This document shows, in pieces, positions 43,491 through 55,682 of a DNA stretch of 64,000 nucleotides (positions are counted from its first letter, which is position 1; each line of letters opens with the position of its first letter). The position numbers and the translations under genes were made by a program. Source of the stretch: Tetraselmis striata. Taxonomy: Eukaryota > Chlorophyta > Chlorodendrophyceae > Chlorodendrales > Chlorodendraceae. The DNA is taken from assembly GCA_006384855.1 (NCBI GenBank), contig VCJN01002453.1:62001-126000 (forward strand). Direction: 5' to 3'. The notes beneath the pieces were generated by a model, which was given only the letters and a program-made list of their open reading frames with translations, was not told where the DNA came from and did not search any database.

Positions 43491-45689
43491 TCCCAACACC
43501 CCTCCTCGTTCCGAGGAGGGGGAGGACAAGAAAGTCTGGGTAGAGATCCTAGGACCTGAGCCATAGAAGCCGGAATCATCCGCACTTGAGCCTTGATGTA
43601 GCAGAATTTCTGGGAATTGATGATCGCGTCACCGGAAGCTGCGAATCGGTCTTACGCACATATATTCTTATTTATACTTAGCGGCGCTTCGCGCCGGGGA
43701 TTTGCGGAGGTGTCCCTACCTCTTGGGTTGCGGAGTACCCGTATAAGCATAAACGTGAAAAGCAGGTACCAAAAATTTAATATATTACAAAGAAACTCTA
43801 TTTTATTCGGGCATTTGTGCCCATCCGTACCCGACCCGAGCTCCTGCTAGTCGCGGTCAGCCCTTTTCTAGGGTTGCGGGTGGTACTATCGCGGGGTACG
43901 AGTGAGAGTAGCGTAGAGGGAGCGATGCAATGCTTTGTATGAGTTTCTCCCCTACAACTACGCATGACTCTCGCTACTCACCGCCTTGGGAAACAACTAT
44001 TCACGACCCCCGTATGCGGGACCGTATTTGCCCAGAGCGAACGAGGGTCTACATCTCACTCGTACACGCTCATGCATGGCGCGCCCATCTCCCGCACATG
44101 TAGGCAAACGACTCGAACACCCTACGCCGGGAGTGCAAGAGTACCGCTCACCCTTGCAAGACTGCGTAGAGAACGGAGAATGCATCCGTCCCTTTATATC
44201 GTTACAACAGCAGCAGCGACGCCGGAGATATCGGCACTGCAGCACCCGCACCGCGTCGACCCCTTTTTACATCATTTATACTTCCTACCGTATACATGCA
44301 TAAAACAGGGCACGTCTCGCTGAATCAACACTAAAAACGCGATGCGGTACCGCGTTATTTTGGCGTATCAGACGGATATCAACAAGCGTGCCTGGGCCAG
44401 AATACACGCGCGTCCATTCAGAAACCAAGCGTACTCGTACATGTACCGTGAAATCAAACGAGCGAATATCGAACGTATGGCGGTTCATTCACGGAGACGC
44501 ATCACGCGAGGACGGAGGAGGACGGAGAACGGATGCCTCAGATTCCGTAACGAAACCGCGGTGCTACCGGTATCGTTTCGCTCACACTGCGGGAGATTTC
44601 GGACCGCCTCCTCCTTTTTCTCCGCTCAACCCAAGAGGTAGGGAAAATAACGACGATCATCCCCGCGAGGCACAACATGGAAAATGGACAAAAGGTGGCG
44701 AGAGATGAAAAACTACCCGGAACGACATTCTGATTTTTTTCGCCCTCGGGACAGGATTGGCACCAGCGAATCGCTTGCAGCGTCTCTATCTACGACGGCC
44801 GTTTAGGCAGCGATCCAGTTACGGAAAGCGCTAGGTAGGCGACGCTCCGTTATAGTCCTCAAGCAAATTGCCGAAGCATTATGCAAGACTAATTAGAGGC
44901 CAGTTGAGGAATTTTCAACACTGTTGGATCACCGTCTAAAACAATGCCATGCCGTGTTTTAATACCCTTCACTGACGACGAAGGGCCCCCCCTACCCGTT
45001 TGGGCGTCGGCTCATTGGATTAATGCGAGTTGGGGCAAGCCCCATCCCGCGGAGCAAAGCATTTCGCCCGGGAGTGCGATACATGTGCAACAAAAAAAGC
45101 AATGTGAGGGAGGGCCCGACGCCAGCATAGCTGGAAAATTTTCCCATTCCCAGTAAAATCTAGGGCGCCGCGAAGGGAGGGGGGACCCCGCCCAAAATAA
45201 ATGCAGTCAAGTCCTCATGTATTCACGCAATAACCCGACTATACTAACAAAATCCCTAAGCTCCGGAACTAACAACCCCAAATCATGACGGTGACGACAT
45301 TCTGATATTATCCAAGGGGTTCGATAAGGCTTCGGGATTTTGATATTGTTGTAATATACTGCGAGAACCTACCGAAAATTCCACCCGCGTTTTTTGCAAA
45401 ATAATGCGGCGGGGTACATGTACGACCTACACCCCCCCCACCCCCCCCCACCCCCCAATGCTGCCCAAACTCGAGCCCGAAATCAGAGAGAAGTACGGCG
45501 GCATGGCACTGGAATCATCCAAACAACAACCTTCCTTCCGATGTGTCGCTGTGGTGCGCGGTCTGCTTGGCAAAAGAAGGGTTTTTACAATGACATGCAC
45601 CAGTACGTAGCGATTCGACGTTGAATACTAGTAGAAATTCTCCATCCACGGCACTACATCCACTTATACATAATTCCTAGTCATTTTTC
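43491..45689. other. 2.2-kb stretch without recognisable genes
   Basis: Short frames only, none with a recognised motif. It is mildly AT-rich with several short inverted repeats, and a C-rich run at 45430-45456. No element ends were identified. Confidence 0.5.
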
Positions 45690-45794
45690 ATGTTTCGTAA
45701 TATGTAGCGAGCAATGTCGCAGGTGGTTTCAACACCGCACCTGGCTCACCATCCGTGTGTGTAATTCTCATCCTTCCGTCCTTGCGGCGTCACC

Positions 45795-46493
45795 ATGCCA
45801 GACGGAGAACCCATCGCCGAGCCAACGCTTGAATAGCTGCAAGCGGACTATTACGTGCATGCCATGTCTACATGATTGCGCGAGCTCGTATCGTCGTTGG
45901 CCGAATTGACGGCTCGTGATCGTGTGGATGATGGGCACGGGGCACATGGCTATGGCTCGGCGGGCCAGCGCGCCGCGGGACAGCCGACAGGCAGCAAGGG
46001 AGCCGCAGTACGCTCCGACTTGCTAGAGCTAGCCCAGAGCGGCCGTGCTGTCGGAGCAAAATCCGCGAGTTCGTGGCGAGGACTACTATTTCGCGGTGCC
46101 AGATTTACTGCACCGATAAGAGTCCGGTTACGAGGACGTTCGACCGGTCAGCCAAGTGCGATTTTCCGCTTGCGCAACGACCTGACGAACGAATACCTTA
46201 AGCATGATGACCGGCGCCTGCCAGCCCAGAAGGGGTACCTTTGGATGACGTGTTAAGGGGCCCACACGGCAGCTCTTTTCGCGGCACTCGACGAGCTGCT
46301 ACCCTACGTTCTTGTTGCTAATCAAGATGTCACCCTCTATCTCGCTCGCGCACGCCCGCCGGAATCATGCCGAGGCTATCAACAAGGCGTGTCGTTTTCG
46401 TTTGGCTTTCTTGCGGATGAAGCGTAGCGAAATCAAGCGCGTAGTACACGGTGACAAACGCGTACTGGACGTATTGCGGGCCCAGCATTTTTA
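45795..46493 (+). pseudogene. first ORF of the second YR-element copy (fossil)
   Basis: Begins ATGCCAGACGGAGAACC and shares LAELTARD, LLELAQSGR, LTNEYLKHDDRRLPAQ, CRFRLAFLR and VLDVLRAQHF with the minus-strand region at 14.6-15.7 kb. It is broken. An Arg/Gly-rich stretch follows at about 46600-46680. Confidence 0.6.
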
Positions 46494-47032
46494 ACCTGCA
46501 ACCGAGCATCTGGGCTCTTCGATTTTCGAGGGCATTATGAAAAGACTCTACGAGCGTCGTGTCTTCGACGCAACGGTCGCCAGCAGTGCGAAGACTGCTC
46601 GGGTGGCGGTGGCACTCGCAGGACGCGGGCGTGGACCTGGACGTGGCGGCGGCCGAGGGCGTGGCCACGAAGGTGAGCACGAATGACGGCTTGGGGCGCC
46701 TTTCCCCGAAGCTGCTAGCGCTTCGCGATATCACCTGCTCTCGGTGACCGCCGCGCCGCACGGTGCTCCTAGACAATTCAACGGCGGGATGAACGCCCCG
46801 TGTCCGGACCGGACCCCCCTACCCTTTAAACTTAATTCAGACCTTCTTCAGTGCGGCCCTTCTTACAGCCACATCCGAGTGCGGCTCAACCATCCGCACG
46901 CATGCACATGGCGGCTCAATCGTCGGCCTCCCGTACCATTTCATCGCTACGCCTCCGTCGGTTGTTACACTGCGTTTTACAATTGCTTCGCAACTACCAT
47001 CATTCGCGCGTGCACGGTACGCTGGACGAGAC

Positions 47033-48150
47033 ATGCGCTACGAACGCGACGGGCGCAACAGGCGGCCCACTTACCTAAACCTTGCCCCGCAAACCCATAT
47101 TGGTGCCCACGCTAACCCGTCCAGCAATTACCAGCCAATCGCCAGTATCCTAACCGGCGCGGCCGATTATTTTGTTGCAGTGAACCAGCGTCGTATTACT
47201 CCGTCGGCCAAGCAAGCGTCATACTTACTATGTCATTGATGAGCCCGAAGCTGTCGCTCCATGAGCTACTTCACTCCGGACCCGTCAACATGAGGCATTC
47301 GGCTCGGACGAGTTTGGACAACGAGCGCTCGATCTACTCTCCAACTCCCTTACCCCCCTAACACTCAAGAGCTAAGCCGGCAAGCTGTTTATGTTCGCGG
47401 AGTTCTGCCACGACTGCTCCGAAAATATCAGCCCGCTGGAAGTGACCACGGCTACTGTCGTAGTGTCGTCAGGTGCGTCACTTGGATTGGTGAGCGGGGG
47501 CACAGTGGGACTAAGTCGTTACATGTTAGCCATCAACACGTTCTTCGAGCTGCACAACATCGACTCCATCGCCATCAAGGACAACCTGCACCTCACGACC
47601 GCTCGTCGTGGCATGCTATTTAGGCAACGCTGCATGGAGGCTGCCCCTTTGCGAGTCCCGCTGCCCGCCGATGTTGCTTATGCCTTCGTAATACAGCGGG
47701 CCGACTTAACCCTGTGGGGAAATTCAACTCTTAGACTGCGGCTGCTACCATGTCGGACTGATTCTCTACGGCCGTTCGTCTCGTCGGTGCCACCCCCCTC
47801 CCCCGCCGGCACTTCTGGACGGAGCTCTCACAGCCTTTGTAAAGGAGCAGCCTCTGCTGCTAACGCCATCGGAGTTCCGTTGTCTCACATTTGCCATCAA
47901 GGCGGCTGGACCACTAACTCCGACGTCGCGCGTTGGACTACATCGACCCGAACGTCCTTCCCTCACGTGGCGCGTGGTTCTTTGCCGGTCATCACATTGC
48001 GCCCCCTTCGCCACTTCCAAGTTCAACACGACTACGCAGCGGTGACCTTCCCGGTGCCCGCATCAAGACCTGGCGCTACCCCTTCTTCATCAATCTACTG
48101 CTCTCTCCGTTCGCTCATCGCCGGCAAAATCAGACTCAACTTGAAATGAT
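47033..48150 (+). pseudogene. tyrosine recombinase region of the second YR-element copy (fossil)
   Basis: Contains YLNLAPQT, NPSSNYQP, ISPLEVTTATVV, AAPLRVPLPADVAYAF and, near the C-terminus, GVPLSHI followed by QGGWTTNSDV, the conserved end of DIRS/Crypton-type tyrosine recombinases. It aligns with the minus-strand region 1361-2800. It is broken. Confidence 0.7.
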
Positions 48151-48441
48151 CTAAACTAGTTTATGGGGCCTTTCCTCAACCGCTTTTCCGGTTACCATTG
48201 GTGCTGAGTGGTAAAGATTACTAGTTCACCCGTTGTTGGCGCCCTTTGGGTGCTGCACGAGAGACACAAAAGCAGCCGTAACAGCTGAGCCTGCAATCTT
48301 CCAGTTTCGTTGTGTAACATACAGCGCCCTCCCTGACTCCGTTTCCCTCCACGCTTTCACTTAATCTTCCTGCCAATTTCGGCTCTTATCCGTGTAAAAA
48401 GCCTGCGCGACCTTTTTGGCATAACCCGACAACTTGAAATG
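48124..48441 (+). repeat. B1-A2-B2 split direct repeat block of the second YR copy
   Basis: B1 (48124-48148) and B2 (48418-48441) both end in CAACTTGAAATG and are in direct orientation. The 269 bp between them align with the reverse complement of 1082-1366. Confidence 0.75.
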
Positions 48442-48559
48442 GCCGGCTACTAGGCCATCCGGCCCCCATGACCCAGACGAAGCTCGCCCAGAAGCGGTCA
48501 TGCTGGGCCGGGGGTTGCCTGCTAGGGTCTGGGCTAGCAGCCATCCCTCAAAAGGGCGC

Positions 48560-48584
48560 GGGGGGGGGGGGGGGGGGGGGGGGG
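48560..48584. repeat. 25-nt poly-G tract
   Basis: Guanine run between the YR element and the PLAA gene. Confidence 0.95.
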
Positions 48585-48609
48585 TGTCTTGAAATTAGGG
48601 CCCGTTCTC

Positions 48610-48634
48610 GCTACAGGTAAGGATTACCTGTAGC
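48610..48634. repeat. perfect 11-bp stem-loop
   Basis: GCTACAGGTAA, loop GGA, then TTACCTGTAGC. It shares the core GTAAGGATTACC with the hairpin at 27605-27633. Confidence 0.65.
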
Positions 48635-49119
48635 GCATCACCGCGCCGTTACATCGGGGGCCAGACCCCACTCGCCCAGCTCCCGGCTTGCACTCAGTCG
48701 CCATATTTGCCGTATGTAAATATCTTTTTGATTTATAGAGGGAGAGCGCCGGCCGTATATCATCTACTTTAGGGAGGTCGTCGGCCCCATCTTTCCAGGT
48801 ACAGTAGCGGCAGCGTCGTCGGCCAACCGACATCGTCACTGCGAATTTCAATCGCAGGTCGTCAAACCTGACTGACGGGTGGTCACACCCCTGGTGAGGT
48901 CCAGTACCCTGTATTGGCTTCAAGACTGCTGCAGTACGCCTGTGATACTCCTTCTCGACTCCTACCCTCGTCTGGGGGCTGCCGATACATTCGGCGCCTC
49001 GTGCCTGGGCGGAGCTGCCGCGGCGAGGCGTGCGGACGCGGGCGGACACGGACAACACGACGCTCCCTTAGCGCGTGACGACTGCTGCCTGCCGATCTCA
49101 CAGCTGAACGACTGCGACG

Positions 49120-52100
49120 ATGGCCGAGCACGCGGAATATCAGTTGCGCTGCGAGCTGAAGGGGCACTCGGAGGATGTGAGCGCCGCTCCGCTCATGATC
49201 TCACCTTTTCTGGCTGTGTGCTGCGCGGGACGGCTGGTTGCCAGTGTCGCCCCCTGGGACTGGCCGGCAGCACGGGTCTCATAAAATTCTGCGCACCCCC
49301 GCTGCCCTCGCTGTGGGTAGGTACGCTCGGTGTGCGTTAGCGGCAGCTCTGCCGTGCTGACTGCCTCCCGTGATAAGACCATCCTTGTTTGGGAAGAGGA
49401 CGGCGTGGGAGCGTATGCGCAAAACAGCATCCTTGTGAGTATTATGCCCGCATAATCCGTGGAAACGCCCCCCCCCCCCCCCCCCCCTTTCCCCGCCCCC
49501 CTCCCCCGCCCTTTCCTGATGTCTGGCGCGCGCTGCCTCAGCCTTTTGCTGCGAACCTGCGCTCGCAAGCCACCTTAGACGCTGTACAAACTGGTCGGCG
49601 TGCGGGTGGGCACTGGGTGCTTAAGGTGACTGTTGCGCTTGATCCAGGCTGGGCATACAGACTACGTCACGAGCGCTGCGTGGATGTCGAATCCGTCATC
49701 TCAGGATAATGCACAGGGATGGACAGCTGTCTCAGGTGGGCCGATGATCCTCCGATTTCCCACCTGTAGCCGTTTTCCGCCCTGTGCCAGCCAGGCTCCT
49801 CGCGCGGCGCTGCGCTGATGCGGTTGACTCCCGTGCAGGGTCCCGGGACTGCAGCGTGGTTGTCTGGGATATGGCGAGCGGTGCGCCCGCAAACGTGATG
49901 AAGGGGCACACATATCAGGTGAGGCGCCCAGTGCACGTGTAAGCACCGTCCCAGCTGCCCCCCCCCCCCCCCCCCCCCCAATACTCTGTCAGCTGACGCG
50001 GCACTCATCATTGCCCCTGGACGCAGGTCAACAACGTGGCCGTTGATGGAGCGGGGCGCGTAGTGTCTGCCTCATTGGACAAGTACGTGCCAATCTGGCC
50101 ATGTTGATCACTGGGGGGGGGGGGGGGGGGGGGGGGGGGGCGGGCGCAAGGCGGCTGTTGCTTGACTAGTTTTGCTGTCTGATTGCCGCCGGTGCTGTCG
50201 CTGCCCAGGACGCTGCGTGTGTGGAATCCCGCGTCTGCGGAGTCCTCTGTGCTGGCGGGACATGAGGGCCCGGTGCTCTGCTGCATGTTTCTCCCGACCG
50301 GCGAAATCTTATCTGGCGGCGGCGACCATACCGTTCGAAGGTCCGCCACCGCCCGCTTGTTTTTACCCCCCCCCCCCCCCCCCCCCCCCCCATGCCAAAG
50401 TATCTCGTCACCCATGCGCCCAGAGGGCCGTCCGTATCAACGTGTTGAGTGTTGCCTCCTGTGCGCCGCCAACGTCCTTTCAGGTGGCTGGATGGCAAGT
50501 GCACCAGCGTCATCAAGGCGCACTCCGACTCCGTCAGGTGAGGCCACGCGGCAGCGGCCCAGCCGTCGTCTGAAGACTGTGATCTGGTGGGGTGTGCTGA
50601 GGCGGCGCTGTGTGCAGGGGGCTCGCGGAGTTCCCAGGCATTGGATTTGTGACTGCGTCGCATGACCAGACGCTCAAGGTGGGGCGCACAGGCTGCGGAT
50701 CACCCCATGCATGCACAGGAACTGCGCACGGCTTACTGTTGGCATCATCTTCACGTGATCACCGTCGTCCCTCGTGGCGCCAGCTTGCATCCCGGGCCTG
50801 AACCCGCTGACCCGGTCGAGGTATTCCTTCTCGCTGGCAGATCTGGGCGGATGACGGCCGTTGCATTGCGGAGCTCGTGGGGCACCAGGCGATTGTCTAC
50901 TCGGCCGCCGTCGTGAACAGCGCCGTCGTCGTTTCCGGCAGCGAGGACAACACCTGCAGAATCTGGCGCCCTGATGGCACATGCTTGCAGGTAAGGCCGC
51001 GTTGCAGGACATCGCCTCCCAGGGGGTAGGATGTGGAGCGCGCAGGGGGATGCAGTGGGGGCTCACGCTGTGCTCGCCGGTCGCAGGTGCTGCAGCACCC
51101 GTCGTGTGTGTGGGACGTGGCTGGGCTGCCGAATGGAGACATTGTGACGGCTTGCGGGGATCATCAGGTGCGCACGGCGCGCTGCAGTCTCCGCCGATGA
51201 CACGTGGCATGCGCCGTGCTGACGATGCCCCTTGCCCCGGACACTCCGTAGGCCTACATCTGGACAGCCAGCCCGGACAGGAAGGCGGGAGAGGGCGCTA
51301 TGTCCGCCTATGCTGCCCGGCTGCCGGCTGCGACCTCTGGTAGGTTGACCCCTTCCCTCTTCTTCCCACCCTGCGCTTGGTATTGCGGCGGTCCCGAAGG
51401 AGGTGGCAACTCTGTGCTGTGCTGTTGTGAAGCAATCTCGCAGTCAATGACTTAGGGACATATGTATATCCTGCGGGGCTTCTGGCTCCATCGCCATCGC
51501 CAGCAGCAGCTTCAAGTGCCACTTGGACTTCCTCTCCATCCTGTGTACTGGTCAAAACAGTAATCTTGTTTTTGTTCACCTCGACCTCAAACTGAATCAG
51601 AAAGCAACAGTAGCCATTCCCTAACAAACAAACCATACAAACACAAAAGGTCTGCGGATAAGTAACGTTTTCGACCCCCCCCCCCCCCCCCCCCCCTGCA
51701 AAGAGGAAAAACCATTGAAACGGAGGAATAAGTCAGAATATAGCACGACTATAACACGAATAATCCGACGCAAAGCGGCAAAACCATTCAATTTTTTGGC
51801 CCTTGGGACCGTGCTCAATTCTACGGTAGTAGTCTCTCCTTTTTTTGGCTGTCGCAGCATCGGAGTCACTGCGGTGCATTGTTTGTTACCGACTTAAAAC
51901 GCCTTTTTAACTTGTAGTAGTGACAGTGACCTTACCCCGTCTCCCCATCGGATCTGCGCCCAAGTATTGATCGGCCTACGGGCAGCATGTACTGGCGGTG
52001 GTACATGCCGGGAGTAGATGCACGGGAATACTGGTCATCCGTCCGCAGGCGCCAAGTGGAATACGACTATCGCTAGCATTCTGTCATCATATAGCGCCCG

Positions 52101-54792
52101 CATGCTGTCATCAGGTGCGCCTGGCGCCTCTGGCGGCTCCGCACTGGAGAACTCGGGTCTGAAGATTGAGCCGCCGGAGGCTCTCATGGCGACGGGAAAG
52201 CCCGGCCAGACCAAGGTTTGCTCCCTGTGAATGCGCCGCTGCTCGAGTGTGCCCCTGGTGTTGCCGATGCATGCAAGCACCTCCTGCCGAACGTCGCTGA
52301 CAATACCGTTTACTGGCTATGGGTGCACAGATCATCAAGGAGGGCAACTCTGGCGTGGCCTACACATGGGACGACGCCCAAATGCAGTGGGAGAAGATCG
52401 GCACCGTCGTTGAGGGGCCGGATGACAATGATGGCAATGTGGCGGTGCCCAGCAAGGTGGGAGTGGCGCTGATGCGCGCGGCATTGCCACCTCGAGGCGC
52501 ACTTCATCGCCGACTGAGTACATTGGCGCCGTCGTGGTTCTGAACAGCACGTGTTCTGTGCTTGCCCTTGTGCTCTGCAGATGCACAACGGGCAAGCCTG
52601 GGACTACGTGTTCGACGTGGATGTTGCTGACGGCATGCCACCCCTGAAGCTCGCGATCAACCGCGGGGACAACCCTTATCAGGTTGGCCCCTCTGCGAAC
52701 CACTCCCATGGCTGCCCTTGCAGGTGCTCCCCCATGTGGGCGCGTCGCCCTCACCAGTGCTGGCGGCCCTCCAGCTCCAGCTATTCCCGCTCATGTAGCG
52801 CTGCTCCGTCCGCCTCCCTGACAGGCTGCTGATAACTTCTTGATGGAGTACGAGCTGCCGGCCGAGTATAAGGAGCAGGTGCGAAGGCGGAGGCAAAGCG
52901 GCTTGCTATGTGTCGGATCACTGGCTATGTTTTCTGCTACAACGCACTGCAATGTCACTGACTGGAGGGGTGGGGGTAGGTTGTGCAATTCATCCTTCAA
53001 AACACAGGGGGGGATGTCCAGATGCCCGTAGGAACGGGAAGCGTTGACCCGTACACTGGCGGGAACGCGTACGTGCCTGGAGGCGGCAGTGGCGGTGGAT
53101 CACAAGGAACGATGCAAACCGGTGCAGTCCTACTGGCGCCCACCAAAGAAAACCAAACGCCCGACAGACGCACCCTGCGCACCTCCCGCCACGCATGTCA
53201 GCGACGTTGTCCATGTGCGCAAGCTTGTGGGGAGTGGTCTGACGTTGGCTGATTGTGCCGCAGGCGCAGCCACGCGTTCCTCCCTGGTGCACTGCCCGTT
53301 GAAGGTGCCGCTGCTGTGGCTGTCAAAGCTCTCAAACCCGGAGGCTGTCGGCACGCGCGTGCGCGACTTGAACGCGGCGCTGGCTCCGGCGGCGCCTGAG
53401 CAGCCCGTGGCGTGCCTGCTCTCCGACGAGTGCGCAGCATCTGGCGCATTGGACCACCTGCTGCTCAGCGCTTCGAGCTTCACGGCGGAGAGTGTGGGGA
53501 AAGAAGACAAGTTCTCAGGTGGGGCGCGGCCATGCCTCCATGGAGTGCATCGTTGATCGCGGTCAAGCGATTCTTTGCTAGCGCTGATGCAAGTCTGCTG
53601 TCATCCAATGCCGCGGGCAGGCGGGGACATCGCCCTGCTCCGCAAGCTCCTCACGTGGCCGGCAGCCTGCATCTACCCAGCTCTGGATATTGCCAGGCTG
53701 GCGGCTCTTACCAGCTCTGGTGCCGCCCAGCTGGCCGCCGATGCCGGCCATGTGGTGATCAGCCCAGGCAAGCCCCCCCCCCCCCCCCCCCCCCCCTCCC
53801 TTTCCCTGGCAGTCTTTTACTGCGCCAATTCCCATGCAAGGCAGAGGCGGTGCAGAGCTGCTCTGCAGCGCCCATGCTGCTGCTGACCAAAGACGCGTTT
53901 GTGGGTGGGCAGGCGGCGCGTTGGGAAACGCCGTGGGGCGAGCCCTCGTTGGCGCCGACACAAGCGGTGCCAGCCAGCAGACATGCCTGCGCTTGTTGGC
54001 GAATTGCTGCAGCCAGGCGCCCACTCGCGCGTGGCTCGCGTCTCAGGTTTGCCCTTGCTAGCCCCCCTTTCCACCCAGCGTTCGGCCTACGCGCTGCTTT
54101 TGCCGGGCTTTGACCGTCATGCCGCCCGTGTCCTGACTTCCCCAAAGGTGCCGGCGGTGTTGGATGCCACCGCTCCGCTGCTGACCAGCTGCAAGCCCGC
54201 ACTCAAGCTGGCGTATGTCACTCTGATCCTCAACATTGCGCACCTGCTCTCGGCTGACAATGGCAAGTGCTCGCAGACTGATTGATGTCATGAGAAGTGC
54301 CTCTTCACCGTTGACGTGTGCGCGTGTCCCTGACTGCTTTCTCAATCCGTTGTCGCTCCTGCTGCTGCTGCCCCCATTGAATGACCATCCCTCCCCCATC
54401 CCGATCCCCCTCTACCCCTGCAGGTGTTGCCGGAGACCGCACGGAGCTGAAGACGCAGGCACTGAACTGCATGGTACAGATTCTCATCGACAACCAGGAC
54501 CCGGAGCTCATCTTCCGCGCGCTTGTTGCCGGTGCGTGTCGCCCAGCACTCCCCGACTTAATGCCAGCTGACTCGGTGTGCTGCTCGACAAACTGCTGCC
54601 ATTCCCGATACCGATTCTCCGCCACGCTGTTTCGCAGTTGGCACGCTCCTTCTTGGGGACCCCAAGCTGAGGCAGATTTCGTCCGATTTGTTTGTGGTGG
54701 ATGTGATCGAGAACGTGTTGAAGAAGGCAACGGAGGCCAAAGCAAGACAGGCTGCCGAGGATGTCAAGGCCATCATCAATGTGGGGATGTGA
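49120..54792 (+). CDS. PLAA: PLAA/Doa1 (Ufd3) ubiquitin-binding Cdc48 cofactor
   Basis: Binds ubiquitin and Cdc48/p97 in protein turnover and sorting. Twenty-two exons: 49120-49176, 49321-49434, 49648-49735, 49839-49918, 50027-50082, 50209-50340, 50484-50537, 50618-50678, 50841-50990, 51087-51167, 51252-51339, 52115-52215, 52331-52456, 52581-52682, 52825-52878, 52980-53121, 53264-53518, 53621-53767, 53913-54046, 54079-54262, 54424-54531, 54638-54792; 822 residues, all phases consistent. WD40 propeller in residues 1-320 (LTASRDKTILVW, SGSRDCSVVVWD, VVSASLDKTLRVW, SGSEDNTCRIW). PFU ubiquitin-binding domain at about 355-465 (WDYVFDVDVADGMPPLKLAINRGDNPY, VVQFILQNTGG as separate blocks). PUL armadillo-like Cdc48-binding domain from about 500 (LLRKLLTWP, QTCLRLLANC, ALNCMVQIL). 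Introns 18 and 20 use GC donors. The linker junction between exons 16 and 17 is the least certain. Six introns carry C or G tracts. Confidence 0.92.
50113..50140. repeat. 28-nt poly-G tract, PLAA intron 5
   Basis: Starts 31 nt after the exon 5 donor. Confidence 0.95.
50366..50391. repeat. 26-nt poly-C tract, PLAA intron 6
   Basis: Starts 26 nt after the exon 6 donor. Confidence 0.95.
51340..52114 (+). other. 775-nt intron 11 of PLAA, the longest in the gene
   Basis: Much longer than the other introns of this gene (32-213 nt). It contains a 22-nt C tract (51675-51696) and an AT-richer centre. No coding frame or element ends were recognised, though its length suggests an old insertion. Confidence 0.5.
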
Positions 54793-55682
54793 GCCAGCGT
54801 CGAGCTCCCGGTCGTTCACACATCCTGGCGCTCTGTACGGTTCTGGAGGGCGCAGGGGCAGGGTACCGGGGGGGGGGGGGGGGGGGGGGGGGTGTTCCTT
54901 GTCAACTGTGGGTCGCTGTAGCTGGAGATGACAATAGGTTATCATACACGCAGGCTCGACTTAGCGCTTAGTCCCTGCTGTAGAAAATGACACAACCACA
55001 GGCAACAAGGCGCGCGTGGCTGCTGCCATGTGGACTCAGTGTTCAGTGAAACGACTGTGGAACCATTTGCATCGCCAGTCTTCACGTATGTGTGCTCGGT
55101 TTCTGTGGTTGTAATTCCGTGCTCATAGCTCTTGGTTAAGGGAATGCTTGCGTTGTGAACGATGCGGTGGACGCCGTGCGTTGCGCAACGACTCGGTGTT
55201 GTGTGAGCAGGTGGAGGCGTGGCAGCAAAAGTGGCGAGGAAAAAGAACTCATAATTAAAGGGACCACCTGACGCCGCCAGCTTTTCTTGCTGTTAGCGCC
55301 CCTGCTGGTCAGGCAAGGCACCGCGGGAGTGCCAGAGCTAGTGCTAGTTAGTGTAATTCATTCATTAGTCTGACTTGGCAGCGATGATTGTCAGTGGCCC
55401 TTTGCATTGTTAACAGGCAGTGGCGCGTTCTGCACGCTCAGAGGGGCTGCAGTAATTAGTCTCTAGCTACTTTAGGCCAGCTCTCTAACACAACCATGCT
55501 ACCCCCCACCCCCCCTTTTTGCTTGTTTGCCAATCAAGTTCCCAGTAACCAGGGCTACAGTGCGACAAAACTTTATGTAATTACGTTGCTGAAGGCACAT
55601 GGCGAGGGTTGTCCGTGGCCCAGCGTTGGTAGTCCGCATACGGACAACTCGCGCCATTTCGCAGAGGGGCGGAAGAAGTCGA
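54793..55682. other. 3' flank of PLAA
   Basis: A 25-nt G tract begins 76 nt after the stop (54868-54892). A TGTAA lies far downstream (about 55105). No gene is supported. Confidence 0.5.
54868..54892. repeat. 25-nt poly-G tract in the PLAA 3' flank
   Basis: Guanine run likely within the 3' UTR or just past it. Confidence 0.95.

Larger units (their letters stand above)
45690..48441 (+). mobile_element. second copy of the tyrosine-recombinase element (fossil)
   Basis: Carries the same first ORF, recombinase region and B1-A2-B2 terminal block as the nested copy at 1-16 kb, in plus orientation and without the two insertions. The A1 repeat expected at the 5' end was not found; homology begins just before GCGAGCAATG near 45710. 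It is broken, with several interruptions. The A2 block (48149-48417) has drifted far from the one at 1082-1366, so the two copies separated long ago. Confidence 0.75.
48442..49119. other. upstream flank of the PLAA gene
   Basis: Holds a 25-nt G tract (48560-48584) and a perfect hairpin (48610-48634). No other gene is supported, and no core promoter motif was recognised. Confidence 0.5.

Noticed and set aside
44340-44710. Arg-rich frames on the plus strand as a gene
   Set aside because: Two overlapping frames of similar length, no motif, and no supporting splice pattern.
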